Of a stretch of DNA of 34,845 bases, positions 7,496 to 14,044 are shown one piece after another. The notes beneath the pieces were generated by a model. The model saw only the letters and a program-made list of their open reading frames with translations, ran no database searches and was not told the origin of the DNA. The first letter of the stretch is position 1. Every line of letters begins with the position of its first letter. The DNA comes from Mycobacterium colombiense (GTDB lineage: Bacteria > Actinomycetota > Actinomycetes > Mycobacteriales > Mycobacteriaceae), in contig NZ_QMEU01000046.1 of the NCBI RefSeq assembly GCF_003284975.1, positions 1-34,845 on the forward strand, written 5' to 3'. A program made the translations under genes and the position numbers.

Positions 7496-8625
7496 CAGAT
7501 TTCCAGTTCGGCCACCAGCGCGTCGACGACCGCGCGCAGGTCGCCGTCATGTTCTTCGGCCACCCGGCGCTGCCGTTGGTAGGAGGCCCCGTGGCGGGGT
7601 ATGTCGGCCACCGCGGCCAGCTCGTCGACGCAATTCAGCCTCTTGGCCACCGGCTCCAACCGGTTCAGTACCTCGTCGAGATCCTCGGTGACCAACCGCT
7701 CGTTGCTGTCGGCGTCCAGGATGATCACCGCGTCCAGACCGTAGCGCGCGGCGCGCCACTTGTTCTCCTGGTTGTGCCAGGGCGGCATGCTCGGCAACGA
7801 CTCGTCGGCTTCCAGACGGCGGTCCAGATCGACCACCAGGCAATGGGTCAACGCGACCAGCGCGCCCAGCTCGCGCAGATTGGACACGCCGTCGCAGATA
7901 CGCATCTCCAGCGTGCCCAGGTGCGGTGAAGGCCTGATGTCCCAACGGACTTCGTCGACATGGTCGATGATGCCGGTCTTCTTCTGGTCGTAGACGAAGC
8001 GTTCGAACTCCGCCCAGGTCTGGAATTGGAACGGCAGCCCGGCGGTGGGCAGCTGCTGAAACATCATCGCCCGGTTGCTCGCGTAGCCCGTGTCCACGCC
8101 CGCCCACCACGGCGAGGACGCCGACAGCGCCAGCAGGTGCGGGTAGTAGTTGAGCAGCGACGTCATGATCGGCATCACCTTGTTCGGCGAGGACAGGCCG
8201 ACGTGCACGTGCACGCCCCAGATCAGCATCTGCCGTCCCCACCATTGGGTGCGCTTGATCAGTTCGGCATAGCGCGGGGCGTCGGTGAGTTTCTGAGAGG
8301 TCCACTGCGCGAACGGGTGCGCGCCGGCGCAGAACAGCTCCATGCCGCGATCCCGCACGATGCGGCGTGCGGGCCCCAGGGTCTGTCGCAGATCCTGGAT
8401 GGCCTCACCCGCGGAATGGCAGATGCCGGTGACCACTTCGACGGTGTTGCGCAGCAATTCCTTGTGTACGCGCGGGTTTTCGCCGATCTCGGCGATCACC
8501 GCGGTGGCTTCGTTGCTCAGGTCTCGGGTGTGGGCGTCGACGAGGGCGAACTCCCACTCCACCCCGAGGGTCGGCCGCGGGGAACGGGCGAAGTCGATGC
8601 GGGTGTCGGCCCGCTTAGCCTGCAC
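7495..8625 (-). CDS. YbdK-type carboxylate-amine ligase (glutamate-cysteine ligase 2 family), Rv0433-type
   Basis: The predicted 376-aa protein belongs to the GCS2/YbdK family, ATP-dependent ligases with weak glutamate-cysteine ligase activity in E. coli. Visible signatures are TLGVEWEFALVD near the N-terminus (the metal/glutamate-binding EWE), LIWGVHVHVG, YASNRAMMFQQLPTAG, and RWDIRPSPHLGTLEMRICD near residue 240. I place the start at GTG 8625 because this gives the length I recall for Rv0433; the open frame reaches a GTG at 8661 but would overlap sodC more deeply. At 8625 the overlap with sodC is 11 nt. Mycobacteria use mycothiol, so the true substrate is uncertain. Confidence 0.9.
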   Translation of the reverse strand: MQAKRADTRIDFARSPRPTLGVEWEFALVDAHTRDLSNEATAVIAEIGENPRVHKELLRNTVEVVTGICHSAGEAIQDLRQTLGPARRIVRDRGMELFCAGAHPFAQWTSQKLTDAPRYAELIKRTQWWGRQMLIWGVHVHVGLSSPNKVMPIMTSLLNYYPHLLALSASSPWWAGVDTGYASNRAMMFQQLPTAGLPFQFQTWAEFERFVYDQKKTGIIDHVDEVRWDIRPSPHLGTLEMRICDGVSNLRELGALVALTHCLVVDLDRRLEADESLPSMPPWHNQENKWRAARYGLDAVIILDADSNERLVTEDLDEVLNRLEPVAKRLNCVDELAAVADIPRHGASYQRQRRVAEEHDGDLRAVVDALVAELEI

Positions 8626-9295
8626 CGATGACACCGCACGCCACCCGCTTGCCGGGGTCACCGGTGCTCATCGTCATGTCGTCCGGGCCCGGCGTGCCGC
8701 TGGTCTGGTTGTTGTGCCCGGACGGGGCGTTGGCGGAGTTGGCCGCACCGGCGTGAATGATGATCGCGGTCTTTTGCCCGGTGAGCAGGTCCTCCATGGC
8801 GAAGGCGTCCGTGGTGGTGACCAACGTTCCGGAGCCGTCCTTGCGCACCTGCAGGGTGGGCAGGGCCCCGCTGGCGGGCTCGGCGGTGTGCCCGGGCGCC
8901 TGGAAGTGGTCGCCGGCGGACAGGAAGTCGCCCGGCGCGCCGCCGGTCGGGGCGACCGAGTTGGGCTCACACTTGCCGACCTTGTGGATGTGCACATCGT
9001 GGAAGCCGGGTGCGAGCACACCGTTGGCCGTCGTCTCGATGGTGACGGTGGCATAGCCGTTGTTGAATTCGAACGTCGCGGTGGCCACCTGCGTGCCGTC
9101 CGGCGCCTTGAGGTGCGTGATGATGCTCGGCGCCGCTGCGGGCCCGGGCTCGGAGGCCTTGGCGCCCGACGGTGAGGGCGATCCGGTCCAGATCGCGGGG
9201 GTGGTGCCCGGAACCGACGAAGCCTGCTGGGGCGACGAGCAGGCGGCTAACGGCACGACACAACCGGCCAGTACCAACGCGGGCAGCTTGGGCAT
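8615..9295 (-). CDS. sodC: Cu/Zn-type superoxide dismutase, lipoprotein
   Basis: This 226-aa periplasmic or surface lipoprotein dismutates superoxide at the envelope. The signal peptide is short and ends in a lipobox, LAAC with C19. A Ser/Pro-rich linker follows and then the SOD barrel (about 58-226): GFHDVHIHKVGKC with H99, H102, H104 and C109, the zinc-loop equivalent GDHFQAPGH, DLLTGQKTAIIIHAG, and a C-terminal RVACG carrying the disulfide partner. The M. tuberculosis enzyme is reported to lack zinc; here the zinc loop likewise departs from the classical ligand set. It sits 21 nt after virR and overlaps the following ligase gene. Confidence 0.94.
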   Translation of the reverse strand: MPKLPALVLAGCVVPLAACSSPQQASSVPGTTPAIWTGSPSPSGAKASEPGPAAAPSIITHLKAPDGTQVATATFEFNNGYATVTIETTANGVLAPGFHDVHIHKVGKCEPNSVAPTGGAPGDFLSAGDHFQAPGHTAEPASGALPTLQVRKDGSGTLVTTTDAFAMEDLLTGQKTAIIIHAGAANSANAPSGHNNQTSGTPGPDDMTMSTGDPGKRVACGVIGAG

Positions 9296-9316
9296 AGCCA
9301 GCAGCCTATCGCCTAT

Positions 9317-9796
9317 CTAGCCCGCGACGAGGACGATGACGCCCGGCGGCTCGCCGCTGAGTGCGGGGATTCGCGGTTCGACCGATGCGCCGCCCAGGTT
9401 TTTGGCCACCGCGTCGGCGGTGGCGTGCTCGTCACCGGCGTCGGTGTAGTAGACCGTGGTGGCCGAGACGTCGGGCACGGTCATGTTGTCGACCTTGGTG
9501 ACTTTGAAGCCGGCGGACGTCAACTGGTCCCCGGTGCGCTTGGCGACGCCCTCTTTCCCGGAGATGTTGTACACCTGCACATCGGCCTGGGTGCTCGGCG
9601 GCTTGTTGGTCGGCGACGCGGACGCGGAGCTGCTGGCGCTCGCGCTGGACGCCGGCGACGCCGAATCGTCGTCAGAGCTCCCGGACGAACCCAGAGCCTG
9701 CCAACCGAGCAGCAGGAAAATGACGCCGAGGAACAACAGCACCATCACCATGGCCCGCAGGGGCAGCCCAGTGGAGTCGGGAACTCGTTCTTTCAT
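9317..9796 (-). CDS. virR: VirR-type membrane protein with LytR_C domain (Rv0431)
   Basis: A 159-aa single-pass protein: a cytosolic N-terminus, one strong membrane segment (about 15-35), a low-complexity Ser/Ala linker (about 37-68) and an extracytoplasmic LytR C-terminal domain (about 72-159: VQVYNISGKEGVAKRTGDQL, then TTVYYTDAGDEHATADAVA). In H37Rv the protein at this position, Rv0431, is VirR, implicated in vesicle release and cell-wall remodelling. The assignment rests on synteny and domain layout. It follows the DUF3263 gene by 19 nt and precedes sodC by 21 nt, so they are probably cotranscribed. Confidence 0.88.
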   Translation of the reverse strand: MKERVPDSTGLPLRAMVMVLLFLGVIFLLLGWQALGSSGSSDDDSASPASSASASSSASASPTNKPPSTQADVQVYNISGKEGVAKRTGDQLTSAGFKVTKVDNMTVPDVSATTVYYTDAGDEHATADAVAKNLGGASVEPRIPALSGEPPGVIVLVAG

Positions 9797-9815
9797 CGAG
9801 CCCTACTGTAACGAG

Positions 9816-10124
9816 TCAGGTCACCTCGAAGCCGAGGCGCCGCGCCGCGCGCGCCTTCTGCCTGCTGGCGCGCAGCCTGCGCAGCCGTTTCACCAGCATC
9901 GGGTCGGCGGCCAGGGCCTCGGGCCGATCGACGAGCGCGTTGAGCACCTGGTAGTAACGCGTCGCCGACATCGAGAACAACTCCTTGATGGCGTCTTCCT
10001 TCACGCCGGCGAACTTCCACCACTGGCGCTCGAAGGCCAGGATGTCGTGCTCGCGGCGGGTCAGCCCATCTGCGATCTCAGAGTCGTCCCCCGATCGATT
10101 TGCCCGCGCCATGGCGCTGTCCAT
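9816..10124 (-). CDS. DUF3263 protein (Rv0430-type)
   Basis: A 102-aa, basic, cytosolic protein. The core (about 20-75) reads LTRREHDILAFERQWWKFAGVKE, then FSMSATRYYQVLNALVDRPEAL. It looks like a compact helix-turn-helix with the 'SATRYYQ' element typical of DUF3263, and the tail is very rich in Arg/Lys (about 78-96). Both suggest DNA binding, but no target is known. It is the first gene of a seven-gene minus-strand run and is divergent from def, so the 202-bp region between them probably carries its promoter and any autoregulatory site. Confidence 0.88.
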   Translation of the reverse strand: MDSAMARANRSGDDSEIADGLTRREHDILAFERQWWKFAGVKEDAIKELFSMSATRYYQVLNALVDRPEALAADPMLVKRLRRLRASRQKARAARRLGFEVT

Positions 10125-10176
10125 ATCGCTTCCCCTGGACCCTTCCGGCGAATTCCGAACTGCTCGAATGACTTGA

Positions 10177-10215
10177 CTTAGCTAAGGGCGTGTTTCGGCG
10201 AATATTGAAACACGC
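10177..10215. promoter_or_regulatory. Paired palindromes between DUF3263 gene and def
   Basis: The spacer (10125-10326) holds a perfect 10-bp palindrome CTTAGCTAAG (10177-10186). Immediately after it comes an inverted repeat with perfect 9-bp arms, GCGTGTTTC (10188-10196) and GAAACACGC (10207-10215), around a 10-nt AT-rich loop. Because the flanking genes diverge, a terminator is not expected, and operator or promoter elements are more likely. The neighbouring small DNA-binding-like protein (DUF3263) is one candidate ligand. The symmetry is seen directly; the function is inferred. Confidence 0.45.
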
Positions 10216-10326
10216 GCCAAACCCTCAAGCCGTCATCCAGACCCGCGAGTCGGCCGATTGACCAAGATTGCCCAGACGCCGATCGCCGGCCGAGCAGCCC
10301 GCGGGCGTGCGGTAGCTTAGCCGACC

Positions 10327-10920
10327 ATGGCAGTCGTTCCGATCCGCATCGTGGGAGACCCCATCCTGCATACCCCGACGCAGCCGGTGCCCGTCGCTGC
10401 CGACGGTTCGCTGCCGGCGGATCTGGCCGAGTTGATCACCAACCTGTACGACACCATGGACGCCGCGCACGGGGTCGGGTTGGCCGCCAACCAGATCGGA
10501 GTCGGCTTGCGGGTCTTCGTCTACGACTGCGCCGACGATCGCGGCCGCACCGACCGACGGCGCGGTGTTGTCGTCAACCCCGTTCTGGAAACCTCCGAGA
10601 TACCCGAGACCATGCCCGATCCGGACAACGACGACGAGGGCTGCCTGTCGGTGCCCGGCGAGTCGTTCCCCACCGGGCGCGCCAAGTGGGCGCGCGTCAC
10701 CGGCCTCGACGCCGACGGCACGCCGATCTCCCTCGAAGGCAACGACCTGTTTGCGCGGATGCTGCAGCACGAGACCGGGCACCTCGATGGTTTCCTCTAT
10801 CTGGACCGCCTGATCGGCCGGCACGCGCGCGCCGCGAAACGGGCTGTCAAATCCCACGATTGGGGCGTTCCCGGCCTCTCCTGGATGCCCGGGGAGGGAC
10901 CGGACCCGTTCGGTCACTGA
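10327..10920 (+). CDS. def: Peptide deformylase
   Basis: A 197-aa metalloenzyme that removes the formyl group from nascent N-terminal methionine. All three PDF motifs are intact: motif I GVGLAANQ (49-56), motif II EGCLSVP (104-110, metal ligand C106) and motif III QHETGH (147-152, ligands H148 and H152, catalytic E149). An insertion between motifs I and II and an acidic stretch before motif II (DPDNDDEG) are visible. The stop overlaps the start of the acetyltransferase gene by one base (TGATG). Length equals the H37Rv enzyme as recalled. Confidence 0.96.
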   Translation: MAVVPIRIVGDPILHTPTQPVPVAADGSLPADLAELITNLYDTMDAAHGVGLAANQIGVGLRVFVYDCADDRGRTDRRRGVVVNPVLETSEIPETMPDPDNDDEGCLSVPGESFPTGRAKWARVTGLDADGTPISLEGNDLFARMLQHETGHLDGFLYLDRLIGRHARAAKRAVKSHDWGVPGLSWMPGEGPDPFGH

Positions 10921-11828
10921 TGTTCTCGTGGCCCGACCTCAGAACCCGGGTGTCGGTGCGCTACCGGCGCCCGGCCGGTTCGGTGCCGCCGCTGACCGAT
11001 GCGGTGGGCCACCTGCTGGCGGTCGACCCGATGGTGCGGGTGCGGACGAAGACCGGCGCGATCGTCGAGTTCGCGGCGTCGGACGCGGTGGCGCTGCGGG
11101 TGCTCACCGACACCCCCATCCGCACCTCCCAGATCCGCGCGCTTGAGTACGCCGCCGCCGCGGCCTGGCCGGGCGCGGAGCACACCTGGCTGGACGGCTG
11201 GCTGCTGCGAGCCGGCCACGGCGTCGATATGGCCGCTAATTCCGCTGTGCCACTGGATATTTCCGCCCAGGCGAGCACCGTCCCCGCCATCGTCGACTGG
11301 TACGAGCGCCGCGGCCTGACGCCGCGGTTGGCCCTGCCCGATCGGATGCTGGCGCCACCCGCGCTGACCAACGAGGCCACGGAACAGCTTGTCGTGCAGG
11401 ACCTTTCCGATGTGGCCGTCCAGGACGCCGACCCGTCGATCATCTTGGCACCGGCCCCCGACGACGGGTGGCTGCGCATCCACGACGGCGACATTCCCGT
11501 CGACGTGCTGACCGCCGTCATCGACGGCGATCTCGTGTTCGGCGCGCATCGCGACGGAGCCGCCGCGCGTGCCGCGGTGACCCAGGCACCGGATGGCGCG
11601 CGGTGGGTGGGCATCTCGGAAGTGGGGTGCCCGGCCGGCGCCGACGATCAGGCGGCGGTGCGGTTGTGCGAGGCGCTGTTGGCATGGGGCGCCGATCGCG
11701 GTGCGACGCGCGGCTACCTGCGGGTGCCCGACACCGGCGAGCGCACGCCCGCCGCGGTGCTGGGTTTCCGGCTGCACCACCGCCGCCGTTACGTCCCGGT
11801 GCGCCCGGGCTTCTGGGATAGCGTCTAG
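10920..11828 (+). CDS. GNAT-family N-acetyltransferase (Rv0428c-type)
   Basis: A 302-aa cytosolic protein starting at the ATG overlapping the def stop; the longer frame inside def is a shadow. The N-terminal third (about 1-70) is a small beta domain. The middle contains RALEYAAAAAWPG and WLDGWLLRAGHGVDMAANSAVP, a pattern common in two-domain actinobacterial GNAT proteins. The C-terminal part ends with GATRGYLRVPDTGERTPAAV, then LGFRLHHRRRYVPV, the usual last strands of the acetyl-CoA fold. Cotranscription with def suggests a role in protein N-terminal processing, but the acceptor is unknown. Confidence 0.87.
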   Translation: MFSWPDLRTRVSVRYRRPAGSVPPLTDAVGHLLAVDPMVRVRTKTGAIVEFAASDAVALRVLTDTPIRTSQIRALEYAAAAAWPGAEHTWLDGWLLRAGHGVDMAANSAVPLDISAQASTVPAIVDWYERRGLTPRLALPDRMLAPPALTNEATEQLVVQDLSDVAVQDADPSIILAPAPDDGWLRIHDGDIPVDVLTAVIDGDLVFGAHRDGAAARAAVTQAPDGARWVGISEVGCPAGADDQAAVRLCEALLAWGADRGATRGYLRVPDTGERTPAAVLGFRLHHRRRYVPVRPGFWDSV

Positions 11829-11830
11829 GC

Positions 11831-12730
11831 ATGCCCGACGGGATGGTTGACGGCGGCGACCCGCCGCCGCGAACCGATGGCGGCGACCCGCCGCGCCCGG
11901 CTTCGCCGCGCTTGCGATCACCGCTGCGGCTCGCCACCTGGAACGTGAATTCGATTCGCTCCCGGCTGCCGCGCGTAATCGACTGGCTGGCCCGTGCCGA
12001 CGTCGACGTGCTGGCCATGCAGGAGACCAAATGCTCCGACAGCCAATTCCCCACCCTGCCGTTCTTCGAACTCGGCTACGAGGTCGCCCACGTCGGTTTC
12101 AACCAATGGAACGGCGTGGCGATCGCCTCGCGGGTCGGTCTCGACGACGTGCAGATCGGATTCGACGGGCAACCCAGCTGGAGCAGCAAGCCCGAAGTCG
12201 CCGCGGCCGCGGAAGCCCGCGCCCTCGCGGCGACGTGCGCCGGCGTGCGGATGTGGAGCCTCTACGTTCCCAACGGTCGCGCCCTGGGCGACCCGCACTA
12301 CACCTACAAACTCGAATGGCTTGCCGCACTGCGGGATTCGGCCTCGGTTTGGTTGCGCGAGGATCCCACGGCCGCGATCGCACTGGCCGGGGACTGGAAC
12401 ATCGCCCCGCAGGACGATGACGTGTGGAGTATGGATTTTTACGCCGGTGCCACGCATGTCTCCGAGCCGGAGCGCCGCGCGTTCGCCGCGATCGTCGAGG
12501 CGCAATTCACCGATGTGGTGCGCCCTTTCACGCCGGGCCCGGGGGTCTACACGTACTGGGACTACACCCGTTTGCGGTTCCCGAAGGGACAGGGCATGCG
12601 CATCGATTTCATCCTCGGCTCACCGGCTTTGGCCGCCCGCGTGACAGACGCGCAGATCGTCCGCGACGAACGCAAAGGCAAGGCGGCCAGCGATCATGCG
12701 CCGATCCTCGTCGACGTGCGGCGCGAGTAG
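11831..12730 (+). CDS. xthA: Exodeoxyribonuclease III
   Basis: A 299-aa AP endonuclease/3'-5' exonuclease for base-excision repair. The catalytic set is complete: N40 in WNVNSIRSRL, E65 in QETKC, D188 and N190 in GDWNIAPQ, and D288-H289 near the C-terminus (ASDHAPI). The ATG at 11831 is 2 nt after the GNAT stop. The first 30 or so residues do not look like enzyme: they contain an in-frame repeat of DGGDPP, encoded by two copies of a 16-bp GC-rich sequence. A TTG at 11912, just before the conserved PLRLATWNVNS, is an alternative start, so the N-terminal extension may not be translated. Confidence 0.93.
   Translation: MPDGMVDGGDPPPRTDGGDPPRPASPRLRSPLRLATWNVNSIRSRLPRVIDWLARADVDVLAMQETKCSDSQFPTLPFFELGYEVAHVGFNQWNGVAIASRVGLDDVQIGFDGQPSWSSKPEVAAAAEARALAATCAGVRMWSLYVPNGRALGDPHYTYKLEWLAALRDSASVWLREDPTAAIALAGDWNIAPQDDDVWSMDFYAGATHVSEPERRAFAAIVEAQFTDVVRPFTPGPGVYTYWDYTRLRFPKGQGMRIDFILGSPALAARVTDAQIVRDERKGKAASDHAPILVDVRRE
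11852..11894. repeat. 16-bp direct repeat at the xthA start
   Basis: GGCGGCGACCCGCCGC occurs at 11852-11867 and again at 11879-11894, 27 bp apart, which keeps the codon frame and gives the peptide DGGDPP twice. Each copy is itself partly self-complementary (GGCGG and CCGCC), so the RNA could fold. It falls at the junction between the GNAT and xthA coding regions. Confidence 0.7.
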
Positions 12731-12942
12731 CCGCGTCGCTTGCGCCCGGGCCGGGTACAGCATCACATTAAGCTCAGGCAAATTTGATGCGGCTTCGCGT
12801 TGTCTGCGCGATGGCAAGGTGGCAGGCTTTAAAGACCAGAAGCGAAAACCATATTGCTTTGTTGTTGAGGCTGCCTTCAGCGGGAGTCCCCCCGCTGCCG
12901 ACACCGGTTCGCTGCAGAAGCAATCAAAGCCAGGGAGTCATC
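12731..12942. other. Intergenic leader with a perfect hairpin
   Basis: This 212-bp gap after xthA is less GC-rich than its surroundings and has no credible gene. It contains a perfect hairpin with arms CAGCGGG (12878-12884) and CCCGCTG (12891-12897) and a 6-nt loop. No T-run follows, so it may be a mycobacterial-type terminator or a leader hairpin for the downstream membrane-protein gene. A strong ribosome site AGGGAG (12932-12937) precedes the ATG at 12943. Confidence 0.4.
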
Positions 12943-13416
12943 ATGAGTGTCATCGGCGGAGCAGTCCGAGGCGTGAGTCAGGCGGTGAACCGCGCGGCGA
13001 ACGCGACGACCGCGGCCGCCGGTGCCGTGGGTGGCGCGGCGGTCAACGGGGTCATCGGCGGCGTCACGGGGGCCGCTGAGGGCGTCAAGCGCGGCATGAA
13101 CAGCGGCAGCCACTCGGCGCCCGCGGCCGCGTTGGCCATCGGCGCGCTCGGCGTCGCCGGATTGGTCGAGTGGCCACTGCTGCTGGCGGTCGGCGGCAGC
13201 GCTCTGCTGCTGCAGCGGTTGAGCCGCAAACAGGAGCCCGAGACCCGCGCGGTCAAAGCGAATCTGAAGTCGGTGCCGGTGGACTCGGCGGCGCAGAAAC
13301 CGACGGCGCAGGAATCGGCGCCCACGAAAGCCGCGCCTGCGAAGGCCACCAAGTCGACGGCCAAGAAGACGGCCGGCCGCCGGGCGGGCACCACGCGGTT
13401 GCGCAGCACCAACTAG
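12943..13416 (+). CDS. Small membrane protein with lysine/alanine-rich basic tail (Rv0426c position)
   Basis: Predicted length is 157 aa from the ATG at 12943, chosen for its AGGGAG ribosome site; the frame opens at 12784 but that part is not protein-like. Three regions are visible: an N-terminal Gly/Ala/Val-rich amphipathic segment (1-50) with repeated GGAV/GGVTGA patterns; a hydrophobic hairpin (about 58-93) containing GLVEWPLLLAVGG; and a basic tail (about 95-157) with KA/KK-rich steps (APAKATKSTAKK) resembling the tails of mycobacterial HupB or histone H1. The tail could bind nucleic acid or acidic lipid. Function unknown. Position suggests the Rv0426c counterpart. Confidence 0.78.
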   Translation: MSVIGGAVRGVSQAVNRAANATTAAAGAVGGAAVNGVIGGVTGAAEGVKRGMNSGSHSAPAAALAIGALGVAGLVEWPLLLAVGGSALLLQRLSRKQEPETRAVKANLKSVPVDSAAQKPTAQESAPTKAAPAKATKSTAKKTAGRRAGTTRLRSTN

Positions 13417-13429
13417 GCGAACCCGCCGA

Positions 13430-13705
13430 TCAGCCGATCGCCCGACTGATTACCGCCGGGGCCAACTGCCGCGACGTCCAACGCACCCGATGATCCGTGT
13501 CGTGCGCGCTGGGATCCGGACAGACCGCTCCCCTCACCGCCCGGGGTGACGCCGGCACGCCGCGACGAGGCGCCCGATCGCTGTGCCGAATCTCGACAAC
13601 CCCGACGCGCCACAACAGCGCATAGAGTTCGACTAGCGGCACCCTCAGCACCGAAGCAATCGACGAAACTAGCGGATCGCCCCCGGTGTCGGTCATCGTC
13701 GACAT
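13430..13705 (-). CDS. Possible small hypothetical protein, HTH-like N-terminus
   Basis: A tentative 91-aa frame from the ATG at 13703-13705 to the TGA at 13430, divergent from the gene at 13769 and convergent with the one ending at 13416. The first 40 residues look protein-like: SSIASVLRVPLVELYALLW, then RVGVVEI, resembling a helix-turn-helix. The second half is Arg/Pro-rich and less convincing. By hand count about 76% of third codon positions are G or C, below the level expected for real genes here. If it is not a gene, 13417-13768 is a 352-bp gap in which I see nothing else. Confidence 0.33.
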   Translation of the reverse strand: MSTMTDTGGDPLVSSIASVLRVPLVELYALLWRVGVVEIRHSDRAPRRGVPASPRAVRGAVCPDPSAHDTDHRVRWTSRQLAPAVISRAIG

Positions 13706-13768
13706 ATGTCCGACGGTGGACGCGCGACCCAGCGAGACGGGAAACCCTTCGTTACCGAAAGGCAAATG

Positions 13769-14044
13769 ATGGCGGAAAAGAAGTCGCGGCGCGGCACCCC
13801 CCAGCGCGAGGCGGTGGACAAGATCCGCGAGGGTGAGACCTTCGCGGTGAACCTGCCGGCGATCGGCCAGGTGGAAATCCCCAGGCCAGAGCAGTTGGCC
13901 TATTTCGGCGGGCTGGCGGCCCTGGCGGCCCTCGAACTCATCGACTGGCCGGTGGCCCTGGTCATCGCCGCGGGACACTTCCTGGCCAGCAGCCACCACA
14001 ACAAGCTTTTGGAGGAGCTCGGCGAGGCGATGGAGGAGGCTTAG
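13769..14044 (+). CDS. Small membrane-associated protein (Rv0424c-type)
   Basis: A 91-aa protein starting MAEKKSRRG. Two adjacent ATGs (13766 and 13769) follow a GAAAGG ribosome site; the second has the better spacing and gives the length I recall for Rv0424c. The N-terminal half is charged (QREAVDKIREGETFAV), then a hydrophobic hairpin (about 45-73) contains ALELIDWPVALVIAAG, and the tail is acidic (EELGEAMEEA). The hairpin matches the L-x-D/E-W-P motif of the protein at 12943, suggesting related membrane folds. Its stop overlaps the convergent sensor-kinase stop by 4 nt. Function unknown. Confidence 0.8.
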   Translation: MAEKKSRRGTPQREAVDKIREGETFAVNLPAIGQVEIPRPEQLAYFGGLAALAALELIDWPVALVIAAGHFLASSHHNKLLEELGEAMEEA

